A stretch of 64,000 nucleotides of DNA, taken from contig JAFUEH010000037.1 of assembly GCA_017463985.1 (NCBI GenBank), positions 1 to 64,000 of the forward strand, in the 5' to 3' direction. This DNA comes from Eubacterium sp. (GTDB lineage: Bacteria > Bacillota > Clostridia > Oscillospirales > Acutalibacteraceae). The notes under the pieces were generated by a model. It ran no database searches, was not told the origin of the DNA, and worked only from the letters and a program-made list of their open reading frames with translations. Below, piece by piece: positions 53,469 through 61,640 of the stretch. Both the position numbers and the translations under genes were made by a program. How positions within the stretch are numbered: the first letter of the stretch is position 1; each line of letters starts with the position of its first letter.

Positions 53469-54458
53469 TTATTTGTTATTCTTTTTTCTGATTGCGAACA
53501 CGATTCGCCACCAGATGGCGCCGACGATCGCATAAGTAAGCGTAAAGAAGATCAATCCGGCGATATCGTAGTTGTCCATCACGCCGTCGTCCGCAAAGGT
53601 CAGACCGAGCATGAGCAGCCAACCGGCGCACAGCACCGTGAATATGATAAAACAAATCTTGTTGATCAGTGCGCGCTTACGCTGCTTGGGCGGCTGACGG
53701 AACGGCGACTTGTAGGTCGTTTTCTTTCCGTAAACCTCCTTCATATAGCGGTACAGCGCTGCGCGCGCCCCCTGCTCCTCCGGCTTGTAGTAGGCAAAAT
53801 CGTACGCCTCATAGATCGCGTCGAACATTGCCTTGTCCGGCTCGCGCTCGCGCAAGAATTGCAGCAAATCCTCCATAAAGTATTTGTTCAGCAATAACGC
53901 TTTCACGGACGACGCTCGGAACATCGCCTGATAGTCCGCGGGCTTTGCCCATTTATAATAGTAATCATACAGCGCATGAATCACCGTATTCGGCCTTGCC
54001 GGCACCACCCGCACAGCGGGTTCCTCCGACGTCTGCGCTGCTGTTTTCGGCGTGCTTTCCTGTGGGTTCAGGATCGCTTGAATGACCTGCAGCATACGGT
54101 CAAACGCTCTCTCACGGTTTTCATACGCCGGATAGCGCTGAATGTTGGAAAGGTAAAAGTTAAATTCATCCTTCAGCGCGCAGTTTTCCAGCATAAACGG
54201 CAGTATGGTTTTGCCGTGATTGATCGCCGTGTCCAGCTCCTTCGGCACCCACTGCGACGTTTGTGTGGCAGCTGAGAGCACGAGCACAAATACTTTGCAG
54301 GCGCGGATCGCTGCCGGTATCTCCACCGCATAGCTGGAGCCGCCGGGAATGCTGTCCGGCGCCATCCAACAGGAAATGCCGTTCTCCTCGAGCTGCTGCT
54401 TGACCCAAGACGCCGCCTCGATTTCCTCTGATTTATAGCTGATAAAAATATCCTTCAT
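53469..54458 (-). CDS. TIR-domain protein with two C-terminal transmembrane helices
   Basis: A 329-residue protein. Residues 1-130 are a bacterial TIR domain (KDIFISYKSEE, box-2-like PDSIPGG, and WVPKEL with Glu74 at the NADase position of SARM1). Residues 160-250 are a helical segment of unknown type. Two transmembrane helices follow at about 266-287 and 298-322. Residues 36-66 and 68-81 are identical to the TIR of the upstream TIR-LRR protein, so the two arose by recent duplication or are kept alike by gene conversion. ATGA overlap with the upstream gene couples translation. NAD cleavage is inferred, not shown. Confidence 0.85.
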   Translation of the reverse strand: MKDIFISYKSEEIEAASWVKQQLEENGISCWMAPDSIPGGSSYAVEIPAAIRACKVFVLVLSAATQTSQWVPKELDTAINHGKTILPFMLENCALKDEFNFYLSNIQRYPAYENRERAFDRMLQVIQAILNPQESTPKTAAQTSEEPAVRVVPARPNTVIHALYDYYYKWAKPADYQAMFRASSVKALLLNKYFMEDLLQFLREREPDKAMFDAIYEAYDFAYYKPEEQGARAALYRYMKEVYGKKTTYKSPFRQPPKQRKRALINKICFIIFTVLCAGWLLMLGLTFADDGVMDNYDIAGLIFFTLTYAIVGAIWWRIVFAIRKKNNK

Positions 54459-56533
54459 CTTGTTTCTCCGTCACTATGGCTGCGTTCACTTATCCCTGTA
54501 ATGAGCACTTCTTCCAGCTGACCGCTTGCTGTCTCTAAATCATCAGACAGGACGGTTAAGCGATAGTCCAGTAAGGTCTCCATGGCTTTTTGCTGATCGA
54601 GCGGTATGCTGAAAAGATAAAGATTTACGGCCTTATTTGCAAAGGCGTCATAGTCAACTGCCTCATTGTAATCCGCAACAAGGCTTGAGAAGTCGTAGTC
54701 ACTCAGGAATGAATAATCGATCTGATTACCGTAGATCGCTAGCGTACTGTAAGTCACCTGCGGCAGCGTAAGGTCGGTGATAGCATTATTGCTCAGATCA
54801 AGATAGATTGAATCCGTCGTATTTAAGATGTCAAACAGTGCGTCCGTTTCGCTCAGGCTGTTATCCGAAAGAATCAGCGTACTTAATGCATGACAGGTTT
54901 GCAGCGGTGACAGATCGTCGATCAGATTACCGCTGGCGGATAAAGTCGTTAAACCGATTATGTTTTCTATGCCGTCCAAAGAGTTCAAGCGGTTGTTGTT
55001 AACTGACAGACTCTCCAGCAATGTACAATCCGCAAGCTCCTCCAGACTCTGCAGACCGTTACCGTCCACCGACAAATCAAACAGCGTTCCGGCCGATTTT
55101 GCCAGCTCTGAAAACTTGGTCAGCTGATTTTGGTTGAGCGATACCGTTCTCAGCAGCGTGCAATTGGCAATCCCGTTAAGCGAGCTGATTGCATTACCGT
55201 CCGCATACAGCTCTGTCAGCTCGAGCGCGTATTCCAACCCTTCGAGCGAAGTCAACGCGTTTTGGCTGACGTTGAGCACTGACAGTATCGGTAAGCCGGA
55301 CAGTGGTGCCAGCGAAGTGATATTGTTCTCTGAAAGGTCTAAGGTTTGGAGCGACGACAAGCCGGCAAGGAAGTTAATATCCGTCAGATTATCACCATGC
55401 AGCGACAGCGTACCGAGCGACGTCGCATCGCTCAAAAACGAAAAGTCCGTAATCGCCGTATTGTCCAGCTTGAGCGTATAGATATGATCGAGCAGCGGCA
55501 GCATAAACGTCGGATCGCTGATCGGATTACCGCTGAGATCCAATTCCCCTATCTCGGAAAAGCTCAAGTTGACGTTGCTCAGCCATTCGTCCGTTACGCC
55601 GCAGTTCGTGACCGTTACGCTGTCGATCTGCAGCTGCATCAGTGATGTAAATACCGTCGCACTTAGCTGACAGTCATTGAGGCTCACGCTGCTCAGATGC
55701 TTCATTTTGCCAAGTGTGTTAACGTCCTTCTCTGTCAGCTCGACCTCCTCTAGCGCCACCCAGTGGCTGGAACGCGAGCGTTTCTCGCCTGCGATCGTAA
55801 CGCGGTCGGCAGCATTAACGATCAAAGGGATCGCAATCACCAGCACCAGCAAGCCGATGATCACACCTAGCACAATGCGTAAGCCGCGCTTGCGCTTCTT
55901 TTTCTTATTAAGCGACGCATTGTCTGCCGCCGTGTTTTCATCCTTCTTATTTCTTTTCTCTTTTTTTACCTTTTTCTTCTTGGTCGGCTGCGATCTTTCT
56001 TCTGCCGGTTCTTCTTCGATCGGCTGCGGCTCTTCCTTTGCCGAATACGGATCATCCGATGCCGTGAACGACAGCACGGAGGTTGTCGACGCATCAGCCT
56101 TGGCGGACGGCTCGGTCGCGCGCGGAGTAATCACAACCGGATGTATGAACGCGCTGATGTCCTTTACCATCGCGGCTAACGCCTCTTCCTTGTCCTCATA
56201 CGCCGGATAGCGCTGGATATTGGAGAGGTAAAAGCCGAATTCGTCCTTCAGCTCACAGTTTTCGAGCACAAAGGGCATGATCTTTTTCTTATGATTGATC
56301 GCCGTGTCCAGCTCCTTCGGCACCCACTGTGATTCCTGCGTTGCCGCTGAGAGCACGAGCACAAATACCTTGCAGGCACGGATCGCCGCCGGTATCTCCA
56401 CCGCATAGCTGGAGCCGCCGGGAATGCTGCCCGGTGCCATCCAGCAGGAGAAGCCCTTAGCCTCCAGCTGATGCTTGACCCATTTCGCTTCCGCGATTTC
56501 TTCTGATTTATAGCTGATAAAAATATCCTTCAT
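54455..56533 (-). CDS. TIR-transmembrane-LRR receptor-like protein
   Basis: A 692-residue protein. Residues 1-130 are a TIR domain with KDIFISYKSEE and WVPKEL (Glu74). A Pro/Glu/Ser linker and a strongly basic stretch (about 184-217) lead to one transmembrane helix (219-241). Residues about 255-640 are some fifteen internalin-like 22-residue leucine-rich repeats, such as LQTLDLSENNITSLAPLSGL. The basic patch before the helix predicts TIR inside and LRRs outside. This is the part list of a Toll-like receptor in reverse order. A role as a surface sensor that triggers NAD cleavage is inference. The 4-bp overlaps join it to the VanZ and second TIR genes. Confidence 0.88.
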   Translation of the reverse strand: MKDIFISYKSEEIAEAKWVKHQLEAKGFSCWMAPGSIPGGSSYAVEIPAAIRACKVFVLVLSAATQESQWVPKELDTAINHKKKIMPFVLENCELKDEFGFYLSNIQRYPAYEDKEEALAAMVKDISAFIHPVVITPRATEPSAKADASTTSVLSFTASDDPYSAKEEPQPIEEEPAEERSQPTKKKKVKKEKRNKKDENTAADNASLNKKKKRKRGLRIVLGVIIGLLVLVIAIPLIVNAADRVTIAGEKRSRSSHWVALEEVELTEKDVNTLGKMKHLSSVSLNDCQLSATVFTSLMQLQIDSVTVTNCGVTDEWLSNVNLSFSEIGELDLSGNPISDPTFMLPLLDHIYTLKLDNTAITDFSFLSDATSLGTLSLHGDNLTDINFLAGLSSLQTLDLSENNITSLAPLSGLPILSVLNVSQNALTSLEGLEYALELTELYADGNAISSLNGIANCTLLRTVSLNQNQLTKFSELAKSAGTLFDLSVDGNGLQSLEELADCTLLESLSVNNNRLNSLDGIENIIGLTTLSASGNLIDDLSPLQTCHALSTLILSDNSLSETDALFDILNTTDSIYLDLSNNAITDLTLPQVTYSTLAIYGNQIDYSFLSDYDFSSLVADYNEAVDYDAFANKAVNLYLFSIPLDQQKAMETLLDYRLTVLSDDLETASGQLEEVLITGISERSHSDGETR

Positions 56534-57141
56534 CTTGTTTCTCCGTTGTCCCCTGGTGCAGGCTTCTTAGCCTGTCTCTTCTTCATTATAACACGAATGA
56601 CCCGGTAAAGTAAATAGCCTAATAATACGCCAAAAGTATTTAACATGACGTCGTTGAGGTCGGTTACCCTGTCAAAGAAAAGCTGAGAGGACTCAATGAA
56701 CACCGACAGCAGACAGCCAAACAGCACCGTCAGCTTACCGTACCGACGGAACAACACTGGAAACAGTACGCCGTAAGGGATAAACAGCAGGACGTTGCCG
56801 CCGATATTCCGCACGACCTCCGACAGCTGACCGAGCGCCAGCATCCACTGTATCCATCCGATCGGGAAACCGATATATATGACAGTGTTCTCACGGTTCG
56901 GCAAGCGGTAAGGATTAACGGAAAAATCGAGGTGTAAAATGCTGTCCGGCAGCACCGTCTGTGACAGCACCGCCGCGAGATATACGAAGAAAAGCACGCA
57001 CAGCACTTCCCTTTTCCAGTCAAAGCGCCGCGTCTTGCGGTATACAATGAAGCGTGAAAGCAGGATAAACGGGAGCGCAATAAGACAGGGCAAGCCCATT
57101 GCCCTGAGATAACCGCCGATCATGCGCATCACTTCGCCCAT
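56530..57141 (-). CDS. VanZ-family membrane protein
   Basis: A 203-residue protein with four to five predicted transmembrane helices. VLSQTVLPDS, GGNVLLFIPYGVLFP and ESSQLFFDRVTDLNDVMLNTFGVLLGYLLY match the VanZ fold. VanZ of Enterococcus gives low-level teicoplanin resistance by an unknown route; the family is broad. Its stop overlaps the TIR-LRR start (ATGA). The last residues (NGETR) and the ribosome site match those before the second TIR gene. ATG 57141 is preferred; GTG 57150 and ATG 57129 are alternatives. Confidence 0.8.
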   Translation of the reverse strand: MGEVMRMIGGYLRAMGLPCLIALPFILLSRFIVYRKTRRFDWKREVLCVLFFVYLAAVLSQTVLPDSILHLDFSVNPYRLPNRENTVIYIGFPIGWIQWMLALGQLSEVVRNIGGNVLLFIPYGVLFPVLFRRYGKLTVLFGCLLSVFIESSQLFFDRVTDLNDVMLNTFGVLLGYLLYRVIRVIMKKRQAKKPAPGDNGETR

Positions 57142-57183
57142 CCGTCTCACCTGCCATTTTGAGCGATCCGCCCTTAATGAAGA

Positions 57184-57210
57184 AAAAGCAGGTTACATGA
57201 ACCTGCTTTT
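57184..57210. terminator. Bidirectional terminator after tRNA-Leu(CAA)
   Basis: 11-bp perfect stem 57184-57194 with 57200-57210, loop ACATG, flanked by A and T runs. Confidence 0.8.
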
Positions 57211-57297
57211 TGGTGCCGGCGGCGGGGGTCGAACCCGCACCCTGTTGCCAGGACCGGATTTTGAGTCCGGCACGTCTGCCAATTCCATCACGCCGGC
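57211..57297 (-). tRNA. tRNA-Leu (CAA anticodon)
   Basis: An 87-nt class II tRNA on the minus strand with acceptor GCCGGCG/CGCCGGC, discriminator A and encoded CCA. The anticodon loop reads CTCAAAA, giving CAA for UUG codons. It has a long variable arm and T-arm GGTTCGACCCC. Confidence 0.92.
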
Positions 57298-57362
57298 AAA
57301 GCACCTTACTTAGTATATTGATTTTTTGTCCGTTTGTCAATACAATTGGCGCAAAATTTTAC

Positions 57363-57391
57363 TTGACAAGCACTGAAAAATAGGATATGAT
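57363..57391 (+). promoter_or_regulatory. Promoter of tRNA-Leu(TAA)
   Basis: TTGACA (57363-57368), 17-nt spacer, TATGAT (57386-57391), 12 nt before the tRNA. Confidence 0.8.
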
Positions 57392-57403
57392 AATTACCGA
57401 TGT

Positions 57404-57490
57404 GCTGGTGTGGCGAAATAGGCAGACGCAAGGGACTTAAAATCCCTCGGTAGTAATACCGTACCGGTTCAAGTCCGGTCACCAGCACCA
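57404..57490 (+). tRNA. tRNA-Leu (TAA anticodon)
   Basis: An 87-nt class II tRNA with acceptor GCTGGTG/CACCAGC, discriminator A and encoded CCA. The anticodon loop CTTAAAA gives TAA for UUA codons. It has a long variable arm and T-arm GGTTCAAGTCC. Confidence 0.93.
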
Positions 57491-57491
57491 T

Positions 57492-57525
57492 GCCGTTGCG
57501 ATAATTTGTTCGTGACGGCTTTTTA
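57492..57525 (+). terminator. Terminator after tRNA-Leu(TAA)
   Basis: GCCGT and ACGGC arms around a long loop, followed by TTTTTATTT. Confidence 0.6.
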
Positions 57526-57567
57526 TTTATGTTATTTTCTTATAACGAGGATTGAGCGAATACAGCC

Positions 57568-57622
57568 TTGAAAACGTTGGGCTAATGCGGTATAATAGGC
57601 TTAACAGTTAGCGAACGCTAAC
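57568..57622 (+). promoter_or_regulatory. Promoter and operator of the methyltransferase gene
   Basis: TTGAAA (57568-57573), 17-nt spacer, TATAAT (57591-57596). Ten bases later is the perfect inverted repeat GTTAGCG-AA-CGCTAAC (57607-57622), placed like a repressor operator. Confidence 0.55.
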
Positions 57623-57690
57623 AAGCCGTTCACCCGTGCCGTGACCGGTAAGAAGCACTTGTTTTACATCATTAAAAGGAAGGAAGCGCC

Positions 57691-58383
57691 ATGAGCACCA
57701 GAAAAGATGAGATCAGAAAAGCCTATCACACGCTCGGAAAGCAGGGCAATTTCTATGACGGGATGATCACCTGCTCTTCACCCTCCGGCAAAGCTGTCTG
57801 TAAGCTGGTATGGGATATGAACGAGGAGGAAAATGACCGGTATTTGGAATACGCCCTATCCGGTATTCCCGAGGATTTTTCGGGCAAGCTCCTGGAGGTG
57901 CCCGTCGGTACCGGTATCTTGACGATGCCGCTCTATCGCCTGCTGCCTAAGGCAGAGATCACCTGCCTTGACTACTCTGAGGACATGATGGCGCGCGCCG
58001 CAGCAAGGGCAACGGATATGGGTATTCAGAATGTATCGTTCCAGCAGGGAGACGTCGGCCGTCTGCCGTTTGCGGATAACACCTTTGATGTCGTGCTGTC
58101 ACTCAACGGCTTCCATGCGTTTCCGGACAAGGACGCTGCCTTTGCCGAGACCTGCCGCGTGCTGAAGCCGGGAGGCGTCTTTTGCGGCGCATTTTACATT
58201 CAGGGCGAGGTAAAGCGGACAGATCGCTTTATCCAAACGCTCTACACCAAGGCCGGCTATTTTACGCCGCCTTATGAAACGGCAAGCTCTTTAAAGAAAC
58301 GGCTCGAAAAGCTTTATGCCGAGGTCAACCTGCGCACCGTTAAGGCAGAAGGTACTTTTGTCTGCCGCAAGGCGAACGAATAA
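57691..58383 (+). CDS. Class I SAM-dependent methyltransferase
   Basis: A 230-residue methyltransferase of the UbiE/COQ5-like type. Motif I is LLEVPVGTGILTMPL, motif II CLDYSEDMM, then GDVGRLPFADNTFDVVLSLNGFHAF and CRVLKPGGVFCG. The N-terminal extension (KAYHTLGKQGNFYDGMITCSS) is distinctive. The methyl acceptor is unknown. AAGGAAGG precedes the ATG. Confidence 0.85.
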   Translation: MSTRKDEIRKAYHTLGKQGNFYDGMITCSSPSGKAVCKLVWDMNEEENDRYLEYALSGIPEDFSGKLLEVPVGTGILTMPLYRLLPKAEITCLDYSEDMMARAAARATDMGIQNVSFQQGDVGRLPFADNTFDVVLSLNGFHAFPDKDAAFAETCRVLKPGGVFCGAFYIQGEVKRTDRFIQTLYTKAGYFTPPYETASSLKKRLEKLYAEVNLRTVKAEGTFVCRKANE

Positions 58384-58405
58384 AGCATACCTGCTATACA
58401 AAATC

Positions 58406-58432
58406 AGCCCGACGTTAAGCCGGGCTTTTTTG
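58406..58432 (+). terminator. Terminator of the methyltransferase gene
   Basis: AGCCCG (58406-58411) pairs with CGGGCT (58421-58426), followed by a T-run. Confidence 0.75.
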
Positions 58433-58454
58433 ATGAAACGATCCTCTTTCTTTG

Positions 58455-59045
58455 TTATTCTTGCCCGAAGTGGGACTCGTACCATTCGAGGAACTTGAAT
58501 TTGACAGTGATGTCGCTGTCCTCTATGAACGCCTGCTCCTGCTTTGTGAGCACGCCGTCAAAGCCGTCTGCGCAGGCGGAAAGACACACCGACGGAAACA
58601 TCACGCACCACCAGTTATGCCCTTCCCCTTTGCCTAAGATAATTTTAAGGCAGCGGTACCGTCCGGCCGGCAGCGTATAATTTTCGTAATACCGCGTATC
58701 AAAATATTCCTTGCCGATCACGGCGCGCGCCGTATACGCCAGTCCATTGTCATCAAGGACTGCCTGCGCCGTATCCGTCAGCTCCTGCAGATGCGCTTTG
58801 GTGACAGCGACCGCTTCTGACAAGGAACGGCAGTCGGCATAGAGCGGCGCGGCCTGTAATAGCAGCGCGTCACGAACCATCAGCTTCACCTCCTGATCTT
58901 CTTCCCCGTCGCTGTTGGCTAAGATATGCAGCCGGAATACCTTGTCCGCAATGCGCTCCCCTGTTGCTACGAGCGGTGCGGCGGCACCGTAGAGCAGCAA
59001 GAGGCACAGCAGCACCGGTACAAATATCCTTACGGTTTTCTTCAT
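58455..59045 (-). CDS. spoIIR: Stage II sporulation protein R
   Basis: A 196-residue secreted protein with an N-terminal signal helix (IFVPVLLCLLLLYGAAAP). The core FRLHILANSDGEEDQEVKLMVRDALL is the SpoIIR signature. SpoIIR is made in the forespore and signals SpoIIGA to process pro-sigma-E in the mother cell. It follows ispE in the minus-strand run. Confidence 0.95.
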   Translation of the reverse strand: MKKTVRIFVPVLLCLLLLYGAAAPLVATGERIADKVFRLHILANSDGEEDQEVKLMVRDALLLQAAPLYADCRSLSEAVAVTKAHLQELTDTAQAVLDDNGLAYTARAVIGKEYFDTRYYENYTLPAGRYRCLKIILGKGEGHNWWCVMFPSVCLSACADGFDGVLTKQEQAFIEDSDITVKFKFLEWYESHFGQE

Positions 59046-59048
59046 AAA

Positions 59049-59085
59049 AATAACCTGCCTTTCATTTTCATGATGGACAGGTTTT
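59049..59085 (-). terminator. Possible terminator after ispE
   Basis: AACCTG and CAGGTT arms with a long loop between ispE and spoIIR; the minus strand continues with a short T-run. Confidence 0.4.
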
Positions 59086-59092
59086 TTTGATT

Positions 59093-59980
59093 TTATTCCT
59101 CAATTTTCACAATTTTACAGCCGCTTGGCCGCGGTGTGCAAACAATAATATCCTTCGCGAGCGGTGACAGCGCCGCGGCGGCAGCCTCTGCGTCGGCCTT
59201 ATTTTCAAAAAGCCCGAAAACCGTCGGACCGGAACCGCTCATACAAGCGCCGAGCGCACCGTGCGACCGCATCGTTTCTTTAATATAAATACGTTCCGGC
59301 ACCTCAATAAACTGCTCAAAAACATTTTCCATGCGCGCAGCAATCGCCTGCAGGTCGCGCGCCTGCACGGCGCACAGCATCCCGAGGCAATCAGGCGCGT
59401 GTTCCTTGCCGAATTCGTCAAACTGCGCAAAAGCAGCGCCGGTATTCACGCCCTGATCAGGCTTTGCAAGGACAATATAACAGCGCCTGAGCGGTTTCAC
59501 CGGTGAGAGGATCTCCCCGATCCCCTGCGAAAGCAGCGTACCGCCCGTCAGGCAAAACGGCACATCCGCACCGATCTTTACACCGGTAGCACAAAGCTCC
59601 CGTGCCGTCAGTCCCGTACCGTAGATCTCATTCAGCGCCGTGAGTACCGCTGCGCCGTCAGCACTGCCGCCGGCAAGACCGGCCGCGTGCGGTATCCGCT
59701 TTTGGATCGTGATGCGCAGACCGCGGCTCGTTTTGCGTATCTTATAGTCGCTGAAAAAAGCCTCCGCTGCCTTATAAGCGATATTATGTTCATCGGTGGG
59801 AACATCGCTGTCATCACAGAAAATCGTGATATTCCTGCCCTTGACGCGCTCTACCGTGACGGTATCGTACAGCCCGACGCTTTGCATCAGCATGAACAGG
59901 TCGTGATAGCCGTCCTTGCGCAGTGCGCAGATGTCCAGCAGCAGGTTGATTTTGGCATAAGCCTTAACGGTTACCTTCAT
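59093..59980 (-). CDS. ispE: 4-diphosphocytidyl-2-C-methyl-D-erythritol kinase
   Basis: A 295-residue GHMP kinase. The N-terminal VKAYAKINLLLDI and the ATP loop IPHAAGLAGGSADGAAVL are diagnostic; GACMSGSGPTVFGLF is the third GHMP motif. It phosphorylates CDP-ME in the MEP isoprenoid pathway. It overlaps the aminotransferase gene by 17 bp. Confidence 0.96.
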   Translation of the reverse strand: MKVTVKAYAKINLLLDICALRKDGYHDLFMLMQSVGLYDTVTVERVKGRNITIFCDDSDVPTDEHNIAYKAAEAFFSDYKIRKTSRGLRITIQKRIPHAAGLAGGSADGAAVLTALNEIYGTGLTARELCATGVKIGADVPFCLTGGTLLSQGIGEILSPVKPLRRCYIVLAKPDQGVNTGAAFAQFDEFGKEHAPDCLGMLCAVQARDLQAIAARMENVFEQFIEVPERIYIKETMRSHGALGACMSGSGPTVFGLFENKADAEAAAAALSPLAKDIIVCTPRPSGCKIVKIEE

Positions 59981-61148
59981 GTTGCAGCTCCTCTACGAAT
60001 TCACCGATCCGTCTGATCGCTTCTTTTATATTTTCAATCGAATAGCAATACGAAACGCGGATAAAGCCCTCGCCGCAGTCACCGAAAGCATTCCCGGGCA
60101 CCACGGCAACGCGCTTGCTCTTGATAAGCCGTTCACAAAATTCCTCTGACGACAGGCCGGTGGAACGGATACATGGGAACACATAAAACGCCCCCATCGG
60201 CTCAAAGCAATCCAGCCCGATCTTACGGAAGCCGTCGACGGTGTAACGGCGGCGCATATCGTAATCAAGCTTCATCTTTTTGATATCTTCATCACCGTTA
60301 CGCAGCGCGTCGATCGCGGCGTACTGTGAGTTCGTCGGTGCGGACATGATCGCAAACTGGTGCAGCTTTGTCATCTGCTTGATGATCGGCGCAGGGCCGA
60401 GCGCATAGCCCAGCCGCCAGCCTGTCATGGAATAGGTCTTTGAAAAGCCGTTGATCACGATCGTGCGCTCCTGCATCCCATAGATGGAGGCGATCGAGGT
60501 ATGTCCCTCCTCGGTATAGGTCAGCTCGCTGTAGATCTCGTCAGAAATGACCATAATATCCTGTTCTATGATGATCTGAGCAATGGCCTTCAGCTCCGCC
60601 TCGTTCATCACCGCACCGGTCGGATTGTTCGGGAACGGCAGGATGAGGATCTTTGTTTTGTCCGTGATCGCGGCACGGAGCGCCTCCGGCGTGAGCTTAA
60701 AGCTGTCCTCCTGCTTTGTTACAAGCGGCACAGCCACACCGCCGGAAACCTCTACGATCGGCTTATAGCAGACGAAGGACGGCTCTACGATCAGCACCTC
60801 ATCGCCCGGTTCGGTCATCGCGCGGATCGCCATATCAATACCCTCGCTGCCGCCGACGGTGACAAGCACCTCGCTTTGCGGATCGTATTTCACTAAAAAT
60901 TTTCTGGCGTAATATTTTGAAATCTCGTCACGGAGCTCAATCAGACCGGCGTTAGCGGTATAGCGCGTTTTGCCCTGCTCCAGAAAGTCAATACCGTACT
61001 GACGGATATGCCACGGCGTTTTGAAATCCGGCTCGCCCACGCCAAGAGAGATCACGTTATCCATCTCCTCCGCAATGGCAAAAAAGCGGCGGATACCCGA
61101 CGGCTTCACCGCCACGAGCGAACGGTTTAAGAACTTATCGTAATTCAT
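59964..61148 (-). CDS. Class I/II PLP-dependent aminotransferase
   Basis: A 394-residue fold-type I aminotransferase. The PLP lysine lies in VINGFSKTYSMTGWRLGY, and LPFPNNPTGAVM and SDEIYSELTY are conserved. It resembles the branched-chain/aromatic or MetC-like aminotransferases that Lrp-type regulators often control. The ATG overlaps the stop of the Lrp gene (TGATG). Amino-acid substrate is not readable. Confidence 0.9.
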   Translation of the reverse strand: MNYDKFLNRSLVAVKPSGIRRFFAIAEEMDNVISLGVGEPDFKTPWHIRQYGIDFLEQGKTRYTANAGLIELRDEISKYYARKFLVKYDPQSEVLVTVGGSEGIDMAIRAMTEPGDEVLIVEPSFVCYKPIVEVSGGVAVPLVTKQEDSFKLTPEALRAAITDKTKILILPFPNNPTGAVMNEAELKAIAQIIIEQDIMVISDEIYSELTYTEEGHTSIASIYGMQERTIVINGFSKTYSMTGWRLGYALGPAPIIKQMTKLHQFAIMSAPTNSQYAAIDALRNGDEDIKKMKLDYDMRRRYTVDGFRKIGLDCFEPMGAFYVFPCIRSTGLSSEEFCERLIKSKRVAVVPGNAFGDCGEGFIRVSYCYSIENIKEAIRRIGEFVEELQHEGNR

Positions 61149-61627
61149 CACAGTGAGATAGTCCCCCTGTCGTCTTTTTCAGCGGTGATGAACGGAACGC
61201 CCTGCTCCTTGTAGCGCTTGAGGATAAAATGCGTTGTCGTTGACACGACGTCCTCGAGCGGAGACAGGCGCTTTGCGACGAACATCGCGACCTCCTGGAA
61301 CGATTTGTCGTTCACGAGCACGCAGAGGTCATAGCCGCCGCTCATCAGGTAGATGCTCTCCACCTCATCAAGGCGCGCAATACGCTCAGCGATATTGTCA
61401 AAGCCGTGGCCAAACTTCGGCTGAACCTTAATTTCAATCAGCGCGGTGACGGTCTGCGCCAGCGCCTTATCCTTGTCGATGATTGCACGGTAGCCCTTGA
61501 TGATACCGGTATCCTCGTATAGCTTGATCTGTTCCGCTACCTCCTCCTCGGTGACGCCGAGCAGCACCGCCAGCTCGGCATTGCTGAGCCGCGGATTATT
61601 TTCTAATAAATAAAGTAATCTGTCCAT
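61148..61627 (-). CDS. Lrp/AsnC-family regulator
   Basis: A 159-residue regulator. The N-terminal helix-turn-helix (LSNAELAVLLGVTEEEVAEQIKLYEDTGIIKGYRAIID) is followed by the RAM/ACT-like effector domain (TALIEIKVQP, VESIYLMSGGYDLCVLV). It probably responds to an amino acid and controls the coupled aminotransferase gene. ATG 61630 and 61627 are both possible; 61627 has better ribosome-site spacing. Confidence 0.9.
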   Translation of the reverse strand: MDRLLYLLENNPRLSNAELAVLLGVTEEEVAEQIKLYEDTGIIKGYRAIIDKDKALAQTVTALIEIKVQPKFGHGFDNIAERIARLDEVESIYLMSGGYDLCVLVNDKSFQEVAMFVAKRLSPLEDVVSTTTHFILKRYKEQGVPFITAEKDDRGTISL

Positions 61628-61640
61628 CATTTTTCCTTTC

